A DNA stretch of 25,650 nt, from the IMG/VR virus record IMGVR_UViG_3300031787_000746, positions 1-25,650 of that record; one strand, written 5' to 3'. The translations under genes were made by a program, and so were the position numbers. How positions within the stretch are numbered: the first letter of the stretch is position 1; each line of letters opens with the position of its first letter. The notes beneath the pieces are model-generated. The model made no database searches. It was given only the letters and a program-made list of their open reading frames with translations, and was not told where the DNA came from. Below are positions 7,870 through 14,344 of this stretch, in pieces. This DNA is from a virus.

Positions 7870-8634
7870 TTATCCTATTACCCAAGTTAATGGTTGGCTA
7901 TGGTCAACATACCTGCGCAAATCTTCTAATAGTTGATCTTGCATAGCTTTACCTTCAGATTTAAGCGTTGCCCCATTTAATGTTGTGCCACCTGCTGGGC
8001 CGGCAATACTTGCAAACTTTTCACGTGCCTCACCTAAAATCAATTTAAGCTGACTAAGTGTCCAATCTCCTATCCAAATGCCTGCACCTGGATCTAATAA
8101 TAATTCTATCTCAGGTCGTTGAATATCTGCCCAAATCAAAATTTTTTCGCCGCTTCCTTTTGGATCACGAACCATTTTAAATTCTTTCGTTACTGGATTA
8201 AATGTAAAAATAACGTATCCACCAAACATACGGGCTGCAAGTTCAATGTACTGTGCGTAAAAATCGTATGTAGCCAGTCCACCTGCATAGTTATAGTTTA
8301 ATAGATAAGTGTTAAGAATTGCACTACTGAAGGGATCAAAACTGCTTGCAGATGGTCCTGTTTCTAACCCAACTGTTCTACGAAATACCTGTCTTACATT
8401 TACAAATTCATCAGGTAAAATGTATGAATCTTTATTCTTTTCTATAGTCAATAATGTGTATGATTCTATAGTAGAGTTTTGAGCCCGTTGTCTATAAATT
8501 CTAACAGCATAACGATAGGCTGCTTCAAAATGTTCAGGATCAAGTTCAACATCAACTATACCGTCACCTAAACGATATCTCAGATCACGAAAAAGATTTT
8601 CTTTTAATTCTTGTAAATTGTAAGGTGAAGCCAT
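7870..8634 (-). CDS. gp13: Neck protein gp13-like
   Basis: This 254-aa protein starts MASPYNLQELKENLFRDLRY, then RLGDGIVDVELDPEHFEAAY and RYAVRIYRQRAQNS. The LGxxIVxVELxPxHxxxAxxxAxxxY pattern is that of T4-type gp13. Later conserved parts are YILPDEFVNVRQVFRRTVG, GGLATYDFYAQYIELAARM and a C-terminal WIGDWTLSQLKLILGEAREKF. In T4, gp13 and gp14 form the neck that closes the packaged head and binds the tail. T4 gp13 is 309 aa, so this is somewhat shorter. The Shine-Dalgarno sequence is GGAG 7 nt before the ATG. A late box GATAAATA lies about 20 nt upstream. The usual partners gp14 and gp15 are present but on the opposite strand 4 kb away. Confidence 0.85.
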   Translation of the reverse strand: MASPYNLQELKENLFRDLRYRLGDGIVDVELDPEHFEAAYRYAVRIYRQRAQNSTIESYTLLTIEKNKDSYILPDEFVNVRQVFRRTVGLETGPSASSFDPFSSAILNTYLLNYNYAGGLATYDFYAQYIELAARMFGGYVIFTFNPVTKEFKMVRDPKGSGEKILIWADIQRPEIELLLDPGAGIWIGDWTLSQLKLILGEAREKFASIAGPAGGTTLNGATLKSEGKAMQDQLLEDLRRYVDHSQPLTWVIG

Positions 8635-8653
8635 AAAAATTCTCCAGATATTG

Positions 8654-8661
8654 TATTTATC
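8654..8661 (-). promoter_or_regulatory. Late-promoter-like box GATAAATA before gp13
   Basis: The minus strand reads TAGATAAATACAATATC, 19 nt upstream of the gp13 ATG and just after the stop of the MazG gene. It marks the boundary between the early-type operon and the late gene gp13. Confidence 0.6.
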
Positions 8662-8676
8662 TAGAGAAGGGCTTAA

Positions 8677-9111
8677 TTACAAATCACCGTCTTTGCGGTT
8701 CTCGCTGTAATAAGGATCGAAAGTTCCGCCAGGGTAGCGTGACTCAAGCTTTCGCACATTCTCTCCAATAACTTCGTTTGGATCAAGATTAAGTGCCCTA
8801 CATGCATTGACCCAGTACCACATAACATCGCCCAATTCTCGTTTCATATGAAACACATTTTCTTCATTAAGTGGTTTGCCCTGAAAGAATATCTTTTTAG
8901 GAATTTCACAAAACTCGCCTGTTTCCGCTGCTAGCCCTAATGCTGCTGTCAGTAGCAATGGTACATTAATATCAGGACCATGTGACTGTGTTTCTACATT
9001 ATAGTTACAGTCTAACTCATCACACCGACTAAGAAAAGTGGTAAGATCATCGCTAGCTTGACTTGTAACTTCCTCTACAAAATCCTTATATTTGTTTAAA
9101 TCAATATTCAT
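8677..9111 (-). CDS. mazG: MazG-type nucleotide pyrophosphohydrolase
   Basis: This 144-aa protein carries the MazG all-alpha NTP pyrophosphatase signature: LGLAAETGEFCE (59-69) supplies the ExxE pair E63/E66, and KRELGDVMWYW (90-100) supplies E92 and D95 for metal binding. Such enzymes hydrolyse NTPs, dNTPs or (p)ppGpp-like nucleotides. The substrate of this one cannot be read from sequence. MazG is common in marine T4-type phages. It is the last gene of the early-type operon and overlaps the preceding 62-aa gene by 4 nt (ATGA). The Shine-Dalgarno sequence is AAGGA close to the ATG. Confidence 0.9.
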   Translation of the reverse strand: MNIDLNKYKDFVEEVTSQASDDLTTFLSRCDELDCNYNVETQSHGPDINVPLLLTAALGLAAETGEFCEIPKKIFFQGKPLNEENVFHMKRELGDVMWYWVNACRALNLDPNEVIGENVRKLESRYPGGTFDPYYSENRKDGDL

Positions 9112-9296
9112 TCATGTTCCTTATAAACTGTTGGTACATCTACCCATCTGAAAAATCTTTTGTATTGTAGCACAGGCTCTGTACGATTTACAAGAATTTC
9201 TTTTGCCTGTTGCATTGGTATACCATTTTGGACACTGTATGCCTTTACTTCTGATGTAGTGATTTTATTGTGCTTCACTAAGTACCTGAATTTCAT
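9108..9296 (-). CDS. Small basic protein of unknown function
   Basis: This 62-aa protein begins MKFRYLVKHNKITTSEVKAY and includes NGIPMQQAKEIL, which looks like a short helix-turn-helix-like segment. It ends VPTVYKEHE. No family is recognised. It is held between two 4-nt ATGA overlaps (with the 60-aa zinc-knuckle gene before it and mazG after it), which supports it being a real translated gene. GGAG lies about 10 nt before the ATG. Confidence 0.65.
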   Translation of the reverse strand: MKFRYLVKHNKITTSEVKAYSVQNGIPMQQAKEILVNRTEPVLQYKRFFRWVDVPTVYKEHE

Positions 9297-9475
9297 TCGT
9301 CATCGTCTCCAAATAGGTATATTGCCATCTTACGCTCTGTAGTCTCAGGGTCTTTCATTGCACACTCAAAGCAAATTTCTTCATCCTTAGGACCATATGG
9401 TCTGCATTCTGCGATCACCCCGCACATTTGACATGCTTGAGGGGGTTCTTCCGCAATGTATCCACGTCCACTCAT
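9293..9475 (-). CDS. Small zinc-knuckle protein
   Basis: This 60-aa protein has C15-x2-C18, C24, and C35-x2-C38, consistent with one zinc ribbon or knuckle. It has an acidic C-terminus (YLFGDDDE). The start has AAGGAG 6 nt upstream, lying in the last codons of the preceding gene. It overlaps the next gene by 4 nt. The role is unknown. A nucleic-acid or protein-binding adaptor is a possibility but not shown. Confidence 0.7.
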   Translation of the reverse strand: MSGRGYIAEEPPQACQMCGVIAECRPYGPKDEEICFECAMKDPETTERKMAIYLFGDDDE

Positions 9476-9477
9476 GT

Positions 9478-9750
9478 TTACTCCTTAGGTATATTGTACT
9501 CTCTGCCGTATTGCGAATAGTGTCCTATAGCATCAGGACTAGGATATTTGATATTACTTTCTACAGGCAAGCCAAATCGTTTGCGAATATTTCGCATGTC
9601 TGCTTGTGAGCCGCAACACGCTGCACATTCCAAAACAATTAATTCGGCTAATCTCTCTATGCCTTGCTTCGCATAATCATCAAACTCATCCCAACAGCCT
9701 TGTGCTGTAAGTCCTGATTCGTACAATAAATTTTCAAGTTTATCGTTCAT
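9478..9750 (-). CDS. MNERI/FGVE-family small protein, copy 4 (diverged)
   Basis: The start was set at ATG 9748-9750 because GGAG lies 6 nt upstream. The longer reading frame begins at a TTG without support. The 90-aa product begins MNDKLENLLYESG, has the family core ERLAELIVLECAACCG, and then RKRFGLPVES, which matches the FGVE end of its relatives but is followed by a tail of about 28 residues. Its last codons (CCT AAG GAG) form the Shine-Dalgarno sequence of the zinc-knuckle gene. It overlaps the preceding paralogue by 11 nt. The function of the family is unknown. Confidence 0.75.
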   Translation of the reverse strand: MNDKLENLLYESGLTAQGCWDEFDDYAKQGIERLAELIVLECAACCGSQADMRNIRKRFGLPVESNIKYPSPDAIGHYSQYGREYNIPKE

Positions 9751-9970
9751 CACCAACTCCGAAATGTTCTGCTACGTTGCAAATGCGGTTAACAACTTCC
9801 ATCATTTTACCATCACCACCTGGTTCAGGTAAGTCTCGTCCAAATACATCTATGCATTCTAACACAATCAATCCGGCAAATCGTTCAATAAATTGAACTT
9901 GCGTATCCCAAGTTTCACTAGAATCTTCTCTAGCAGCCTTGAGCCAACACTCTTTAATTTGTTCGTTCAT
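9740..9970 (-). CDS. MNERI/FGVE-family small protein, copy 3
   Basis: This 76-aa protein begins MNEQIKECWLKAARE, has core IERFAGLIVLECIDVFG, and ends NVAEHFGVGDER. It is a paralogue of the neighbours at 9970-10209 and 10804-11067 (shared MNE start, F/L-A-x-LIV-x-EC core, HFGV end). The ATG overlaps the preceding stop as TAATG. Its own GGA GTT codons in the FGV motif act as the Shine-Dalgarno sequence of the next copy. The function is unknown. Confidence 0.75.
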   Translation of the reverse strand: MNEQIKECWLKAAREDSSETWDTQVQFIERFAGLIVLECIDVFGRDLPEPGGDGKMMEVVNRICNVAEHFGVGDER

Positions 9971-10209
9971 TACTCAACTCCAAAATGCTGTTTAATCATT
10001 TTCGCTGCAATTTCTCTACCTGCTGCTCGGTGTCCTGCTATATCAGCAGTAAAAATCATACCGTCACTTTTATATACTGCTACATGCATACATTCACGGA
10101 TAATCAACTCGGCAAAGTTTTTACACTCTGGCATATCCCAATGCCCAATACCAAAATTATCTTCCATGTATCCAGCTTCAATAGCTAGTTCTTTAATTCG
10201 TTCGTTCAT
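9970..10209 (-). CDS. MNERI/FGVE-family small protein, copy 2
   Basis: This 79-aa protein begins MNERIKELAIEAGYMED, has core CKNFAELIIRECMHVAVY, and ends KMIKQHFGVE. It is the clearest member of the tandem family. Similar small proteins with this start and end occur in many T4-type marine phages (from memory, unnamed). A mixed alpha structure with a conserved ALIxxEC helix is likely. GAGGTGAG lies upstream of its ATG, inside the end of the GGQ gene. Its final TTT GGA GTT GAG codons provide GGAG for the next copy. Confidence 0.8.
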   Translation of the reverse strand: MNERIKELAIEAGYMEDNFGIGHWDMPECKNFAELIIRECMHVAVYKSDGMIFTADIAGHRAAGREIAAKMIKQHFGVE

Positions 10210-10610
10210 TATACACTCACCTCAAATTTAAAATCGTCAGGATCATCAACCAATTGGCTTTCTTTAACCTCAGTCCAACGACCATCTATTCTAATCTCTA
10301 GTTTAATCTTTGTCAACTCATCAGCAACCTTACGATCAATCTGATCCATCATTCCTGTTTTTCGGAGCGTTTCAAGTTTGTGCCATTTTTTGAACGTTTC
10401 CGTTTCGCACATTTTGACGAAGGCATCTCTTTTGTTGTCGAGTTGACTACGGCTAGATTCACTGTAACCTTTGGCCCCTGAGGCCCTATGCTTACAATGA
10501 ACTGCGGAACTAGTCTTATTTCGCTTCTGACCTCCGGCTCCGCTTCCTTTTGTATAGCTCCAGTCACAATCATCCTTTGTTACGCTAAAAAGTAATTGTC
10601 GTTCTTTCAT
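10209..10610 (-). CDS. Stand-alone GGQ release-factor-domain protein
   Basis: The start at ATG 10608-10610 is preferred because it forms a 4-nt ATGA overlap with the gene before it. The longer frame opens at a TTG. The 133-aa product carries KGSGAGGQKRNKTSSAV with GGQ at 26-28, followed by AVHCKHRASG and SRSQLDNKRDAF. This is the catalytic domain 3 of class I release factors and of ArfB-type peptidyl-tRNA hydrolases, which frees the peptide from P-site tRNA. There is no anticodon-mimic domain. Its C-terminus is acidic (DDPDDFKFEVSV) instead of the basic mRNA-channel tail of ArfB. It could rescue stalled ribosomes or act on host translation. This is inference. Confidence 0.88.
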   Translation of the reverse strand: MKERQLLFSVTKDDCDWSYTKGSGAGGQKRNKTSSAVHCKHRASGAKGYSESSRSQLDNKRDAFVKMCETETFKKWHKLETLRKTGMMDQIDRKVADELTKIKLEIRIDGRWTEVKESQLVDDPDDFKFEVSV

Positions 10611-10807
10611 GATTTCCATCCCCAACTAATCATTAAGTGTCCAATAATGATTTGATATAGTTTCGTATCACCTTCGGAAGGTTCTACACTACCAATAAAA
10701 AATCCCATATTAATCTTTTCATTTTGTCGATTAATGTAATACCAAGTTTCTTTACCCCAATCAATCTGAACTTGTAGTCGCCCAAAAGAATGAATATTAG
10801 TTTTCAT
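10607..10807 (-). CDS. Small protein of unknown function
   Basis: This 66-aa protein is rich in beta-type sequence (RLQVQIDWGKETWYYINR, then KINMGFFIGSVEP). No family is recognised. It overlaps both neighbours by 4 nt. Its Shine-Dalgarno sequence is GGAG, contributed by the FGVE codons of the preceding gene. The position between a FGVE-family gene and the GGQ gene, with tight coupling, supports it being real. Confidence 0.65.
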   Translation of the reverse strand: MKTNIHSFGRLQVQIDWGKETWYYINRQNEKINMGFFIGSVEPSEGDTKLYQIIIGHLMISWGWKS

Positions 10808-11067
10808 TCTTCAACTCCGAACTGTTCTCTTAATTGTTCTGAAGCAAAATGATCGTCTAAAGTGTCTGCAAGAAAATCTGCACATTCTCTAACAGTTTCA
10901 ATTGTGCCGTCACTCTTTCCAGCAATATATCCTTGACTGAAAAATTCTTTCTCCAGTAACTCGGCGAACTTGTTTAACTGTGCCGGCAGTAATTTATCAG
11001 TATTGGGGTTGTCCCAATATTCTTCTGCCCAAATCTTGTCAGCAAGTTCTCGGATTCGTTCGTTCAT
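10804..11067 (-). CDS. MNERI/FGVE-family small protein, copy 1
   Basis: This 87-aa protein begins MNERIRELADKIWAEEYWD, has core LNKFAELLEKEFFSQGY, then KSDGTIETV, and ends EQLREQFGVEE. It shares the start, core and end of the copies at 9740-10209, and shares KSDG with copy 2 (VYKSDGMIF), so they probably arose by tandem duplication. The ATG overlaps the previous stop as TAATG, with AAGGA from the previous gene's last codons. Its own FGVE codons supply the next gene's Shine-Dalgarno sequence. Confidence 0.78.
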   Translation of the reverse strand: MNERIRELADKIWAEEYWDNPNTDKLLPAQLNKFAELLEKEFFSQGYIAGKSDGTIETVRECADFLADTLDDHFASEQLREQFGVEE

Positions 11068-11252
11068 TATCGTTCCTTAAACAGCGGTACACCATCGGTT
11101 AAATGTCTAATGTATTCTAAGTTAGTTGGGAAAGAGTCAAGTGTGCCTCGGTGTCGCTGAATGCTTATTTCAAATGGTTCTTGTCGTTCAAGACCATAGA
11201 AAAACATTTCTGTAGCACCTTCTTCAATTTGTTTTTTAAAGTGTTCGTTCAT
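11067..11252 (-). CDS. Small MNE-start protein of unknown function
   Basis: This 61-aa protein begins MNEHFKKQIEEGATEMFFYG and ends GVPLFKER. It shares the start-region DNA (ATGAACGAAC.) with the FGVE family but lacks the core helix and the FGVE end, so it is at most a distant or truncated relative. Its start overlaps the stop of the 398-aa gene as TAATG, and its last codons carry AAGGA for the following gene. Confidence 0.65.
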   Translation of the reverse strand: MNEHFKKQIEEGATEMFFYGLERQEPFEISIQRHRGTLDSFPTNLEYIRHLTDGVPLFKER

Positions 11253-12448
11253 TAGAATGCCTTCAGGATAATCATTGAGTCATTAAACCTGCCGTTAGGT
11301 GCAGTCGCAGTTGCTTTGATACCCTCAAAATATTTACGTGCTGCAGGCTTACTACCCATAATCTCTTTAAGTTGCTCACCTGGCTTACGCAATGTTTTAA
11401 TTTCACTCTTGCCTGTATCAAAGCCAAGCACTGTATTGCCTTTAATTGTAAATGTTTGACTATATTGGTCAGCAACATAATGATGTAGTTTACGCTTTGC
11501 AGTGTCATATACCCACGCTTCACTTGCACCATGTAGTTTAGTTGGATGCACACTTACAAGATCAAGTTTTTGAGCAGGATCCTTAAACTCTTTCATGTAC
11601 TTGAGTTTTGCTACAATCTTCTCAACTGGCACAGGCTTACGCTTACGTGGAGTCTTGTTGGCTTTCTTAATGCTAATATAACTATTGAGGTCACTAATAA
11701 CTTGTTCAATAGCCTTAATCATATTTTTAACTTGCACCTTGCCGAACTGACTATAACCCTCAACAAGTTGTGGGTCTTTGCCTTCTTGCACTTCATACCA
11801 TTCGTTAAGTTCTTTTTTCCAAACGTCAAGTATGATGGGAATGTGTTGTGGCAGAATATTATACTTTGCAAGAATATCAATAGGCTTACCTGGCAAATTG
11901 CCCTTCATTCCAGCCTGAATAAATTCATCAAATAATCCAATGATTTCACCTGTAGCCTCACGTGCTTTTTCACGCATAATTTCTTGTACATTAGGACGAT
12001 TTACAGGTTCTTTTTCTTTTTCTGTTTCTACTTCCTGTGGTGTGAGATTGCTTTTGAAAACAGTTTCTGGCTTATGTACACAGGTAATCAGTCTACTTAT
12101 TTCATTTTGCAAACTAAGCTCCTCATGCTCAGTCAATTGAAGTCCACGCAGTGTCATTCTAGCGAGCCAACCGTAAGTAGTAAGAATTTCACTTTCAGGT
12201 GCTTTTGCCATAATCTTCGCATCTTGTTTACGGTCATTCTGCTCAAGATACTGAATCAACAAATCTTTAGCGTCCTTACGTACATAGAACCTCGTATACC
12301 AGCTAAATGCTCTGGCTAATGCACTGTTGCGAAATTCTGAATCGGGCTGAACTGCAAAAAAGGGTTCATCCCCCGTGTACTTAGTATCTGCATCTTTTGG
12401 GTTCAGGGCCTTGATGACATGATCGCTACTTTTAGACTTGCGTGACAT
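11252..12448 (-). CDS. Unknown 398-aa protein, first gene of the early-type operon
   Basis: No family is confidently recognised. I believe similar proteins occur unnamed in other T4-type marine phages. The protein starts MSRKSKSSDHVIKAL. It has a probably helical region at 40-125 (FRNSALARAFSWYTRFYVRK), a charged linker near 135-150, and a second helical block near 150-260. A basic patch KKANKTPRKRKPVPVEK lies at 261-277. The C-terminal part (296-398) has beta character (SEAWVYDTAKRKLHHYVA, GNTVLGFDTGKSEIK) and ends NDSMIILKAF. The basic patch suggests nucleic-acid binding, but this is inference. GGAG lies 9 nt before the ATG. It sits directly behind the sigma70-like promoter at 12477-12505, so it is likely expressed early. 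Confidence 0.75.
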   Translation of the reverse strand: MSRKSKSSDHVIKALNPKDADTKYTGDEPFFAVQPDSEFRNSALARAFSWYTRFYVRKDAKDLLIQYLEQNDRKQDAKIMAKAPESEILTTYGWLARMTLRGLQLTEHEELSLQNEISRLITCVHKPETVFKSNLTPQEVETEKEKEPVNRPNVQEIMREKAREATGEIIGLFDEFIQAGMKGNLPGKPIDILAKYNILPQHIPIILDVWKKELNEWYEVQEGKDPQLVEGYSQFGKVQVKNMIKAIEQVISDLNSYISIKKANKTPRKRKPVPVEKIVAKLKYMKEFKDPAQKLDLVSVHPTKLHGASEAWVYDTAKRKLHHYVADQYSQTFTIKGNTVLGFDTGKSEIKTLRKPGEQLKEIMGSKPAARKYFEGIKATATAPNGRFNDSMIILKAF

Positions 12449-12476
12449 GCTACACTCCTATTATTAATGAAATGCT

Positions 12477-12505
12477 ATTATAGCATACCCTGTATTTAAT
12501 TGCAA
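12477..12505 (-). promoter_or_regulatory. Sigma70 extended -10 promoter for the early-type operon
   Basis: On the minus strand TTGCAA (12500-12505) is followed after exactly 17 nt by TATAAT (12477-12482). TGC directly before TATAAT makes an extended -10. The -10 is perfect and the -35 matches four of six positions. Transcription would start near 12470, about 20 nt before the ATG of the 398-aa gene. This is the best host-type promoter in the window. Confidence 0.7.
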
Positions 12506-12542
12506 CCTTTTGGAAGTTATCAGAGTTGTAACGGATTTATGA

Positions 12543-12556
12543 CTAAATACTAAATA
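12543..12556 (+). promoter_or_regulatory. Tandem CTAAATA late-promoter-like boxes before gp14
   Basis: The plus strand reads GACTAAATACTAAATATAC, two CTAAATA copies 7 nt apart, ending 13 nt before the gp14 ATG. The form differs by a base from the RATAAATA boxes of the minus-strand late genes. Only one copy may be active. Confidence 0.5.
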
Positions 12557-12569
12557 TACGGAAATTACA

Positions 12570-14336
12570 ATGCCTAGACTATCACTATATCGTCCCGAAA
12601 AAACGCAGGATTACAAATTCTTAGATCGGACAATAAACGAAATGTTTACTGTCGGAGGCACGGACTTATACATACACAAATATTTAGGCCCTGACGCATC
12701 AAATCCAAGTAATGATTTTACCCAACCCCAATATAATAATCTAAATCCGTTAAACATTCAAGATTTACTTTTTTTAGAAAATCGTGACCGTAAGTACGCA
12801 CCTGACATATACAGATTACGTGGTCACTATAATGTACAAAACTTAGACTTTGATTTAAGTCAATTTGGGTTATTTCTTAACAATGATATTATATTCATCA
12901 CTGTGCATTATAATACAATGATAGACCTAATTGGGCGTAAATTAATGGTAGGTGATGTATTAGAGCTACCTCATCTTACAGATTATCATCCACTTAATGA
13001 TACTATTCCTGTGGGGTTACGCAGATACTATCAAATAACTGATGCAAATTTTGCTAGCGAAGGATTTAGTCAAACTTGGTATCCGCATCTTTGGAGAATA
13101 AAATGTGAGCCATTAATTGATAGTCAAGAATTTAAAAATATTCTTGACCAACCTATTAATAAAGACAACTATTTAGGAGACTGGGATAAGACCAAAACAT
13201 ATGTTCCGGGCTATGTAGTGACTTACGGAGAAAATAACTGGACTCCTTTAAAAGAGGTTCCTGTAGGCATACCCTGTCAGGGAGAAACGTGGGTGAATAC
13301 TAAAGAATATCCTGTGGGCACCACTGTCACAAAAGATGGAATTACTTATGTGACAAAACAATTAACTCCTGCCGGAACTCCTGTAACAAATATAAATTAT
13401 TATGAACCTTATTGGCAACTAGACGCAAAAGATAGTTTGAAGGATGTCATAAGCAGATACAATAAAAATATTCAAATAAATGACGCAGCAATTCAAGAGG
13501 CAAAACGTCTAGTACCTAAATCAGGTTACGATAGAAGTCAACTGTATATTTTGCCAACAGACAACAAAGGTAAACCTGCACCTCCTGTAAACTTAATTAC
13601 AAGAACTGATGAACCTGAATTAGGACAAGGATCATTGGAAATAATTCAACCCACAGGATTTACTCCTAGTCCTATAATCAGAATTACTGCAGCCGCTTTA
13701 GCAAGTATAAATGCTAACATGGAAATTGACGATCAGTTAAAAACTTTTATTCAATTAAGTATGGAACTTGCAGAAATTGCGCCTGAGTTGACTGATAGTG
13801 GATCAGGAAGTGTTGAGCCTGATATTGTTTTAGCTGTAAAGGCTTTTGGACCTGTGAATGTTCCATTTGGTACATCTGATAATACCTATGCATTTGCTGA
13901 TGCAGATCCTGATGATCCTAATTTTGACAGAACATTAATTACCCCAGACATGGATTATCGTGCTGATTGCGACCCACGATTTAGATTTATTGTAAGGTCA
14001 AGCCCACAAGGATTTGGTTACTTAGATGGTTATTTAGTTGGTACAGGAGAAGCGCCTAATGGCGAACCTGTAACATCAGCAATTGAATTTCCAAGTAACC
14101 CCACATTAGGTCAATATGTTTTACGTATTGACTATCTACCGCAGCAATTGTTTAGATGGGACGGTAGTTTATGGGTTAAAATAAGTGAGAATGTAAGAAC
14201 TGGTCTTGCATTTGAAGAAGATGATCAGTCGCTATTTGCAACCTTTATTAATAATAACAATACTACTGAAACAAATAATGGGCCTATACCTGAACAGCAG
14301 GCTCTCTCAACAATACTTCGTATAACACCAGATTAA
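12570..14336 (+). CDS. gp14: Neck protein gp14-like with internal CBM5/12-like insertion
   Basis: This 588-aa protein begins MPRLSLYRPEKTQDYKFLDR, then INEMFTVGGTDLYIHKYLGP. It carries RKLMVGDVLELPHLTDYHP and YPHLWRIKCEPLIDSQEFK, the beta-rich core of the gp14-type neck protein. The C-terminus has GQYVLRIDYLPQQLFRWDG, SLWVKISENVRTG and IPEQQALSTIL, a layout I associate with marine phage gp14. It lies directly before gp15, as in T4. T4 gp14 is much shorter (about 256 aa). An insertion at about 202-285 has two W...Y..G..V...G...Y repeats resembling carbohydrate-binding module 5/12. A Nudix gene and gp15 follow on the same strand. Confidence 0.75.
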   Translation: MPRLSLYRPEKTQDYKFLDRTINEMFTVGGTDLYIHKYLGPDASNPSNDFTQPQYNNLNPLNIQDLLFLENRDRKYAPDIYRLRGHYNVQNLDFDLSQFGLFLNNDIIFITVHYNTMIDLIGRKLMVGDVLELPHLTDYHPLNDTIPVGLRRYYQITDANFASEGFSQTWYPHLWRIKCEPLIDSQEFKNILDQPINKDNYLGDWDKTKTYVPGYVVTYGENNWTPLKEVPVGIPCQGETWVNTKEYPVGTTVTKDGITYVTKQLTPAGTPVTNINYYEPYWQLDAKDSLKDVISRYNKNIQINDAAIQEAKRLVPKSGYDRSQLYILPTDNKGKPAPPVNLITRTDEPELGQGSLEIIQPTGFTPSPIIRITAAALASINANMEIDDQLKTFIQLSMELAEIAPELTDSGSGSVEPDIVLAVKAFGPVNVPFGTSDNTYAFADADPDDPNFDRTLITPDMDYRADCDPRFRFIVRSSPQGFGYLDGYLVGTGEAPNGEPVTSAIEFPSNPTLGQYVLRIDYLPQQLFRWDGSLWVKISENVRTGLAFEEDDQSLFATFINNNNTTETNNGPIPEQQALSTILRITPD

Positions 14337-14344
14337 AGGCAGAC

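Noticed and set aside
9751-9756. TTG start for the gene at 9478-9750
   Set aside because: The ATG at 9748-9750 has GGAG at the right distance and matches the family start MN(E/D).
10349-10573. Alternative minus-strand frame of 74 aa inside the GGQ gene
   Set aside because: The overlapping frame with the intact GGQ motif is clearly the coding one, and this frame has no start site support.
11272-12319. Overlapping frames on both strands within 11252-12448
   Set aside because: They are shadows of the 398-aa gene with no start signals and cysteine/leucine-rich composition.
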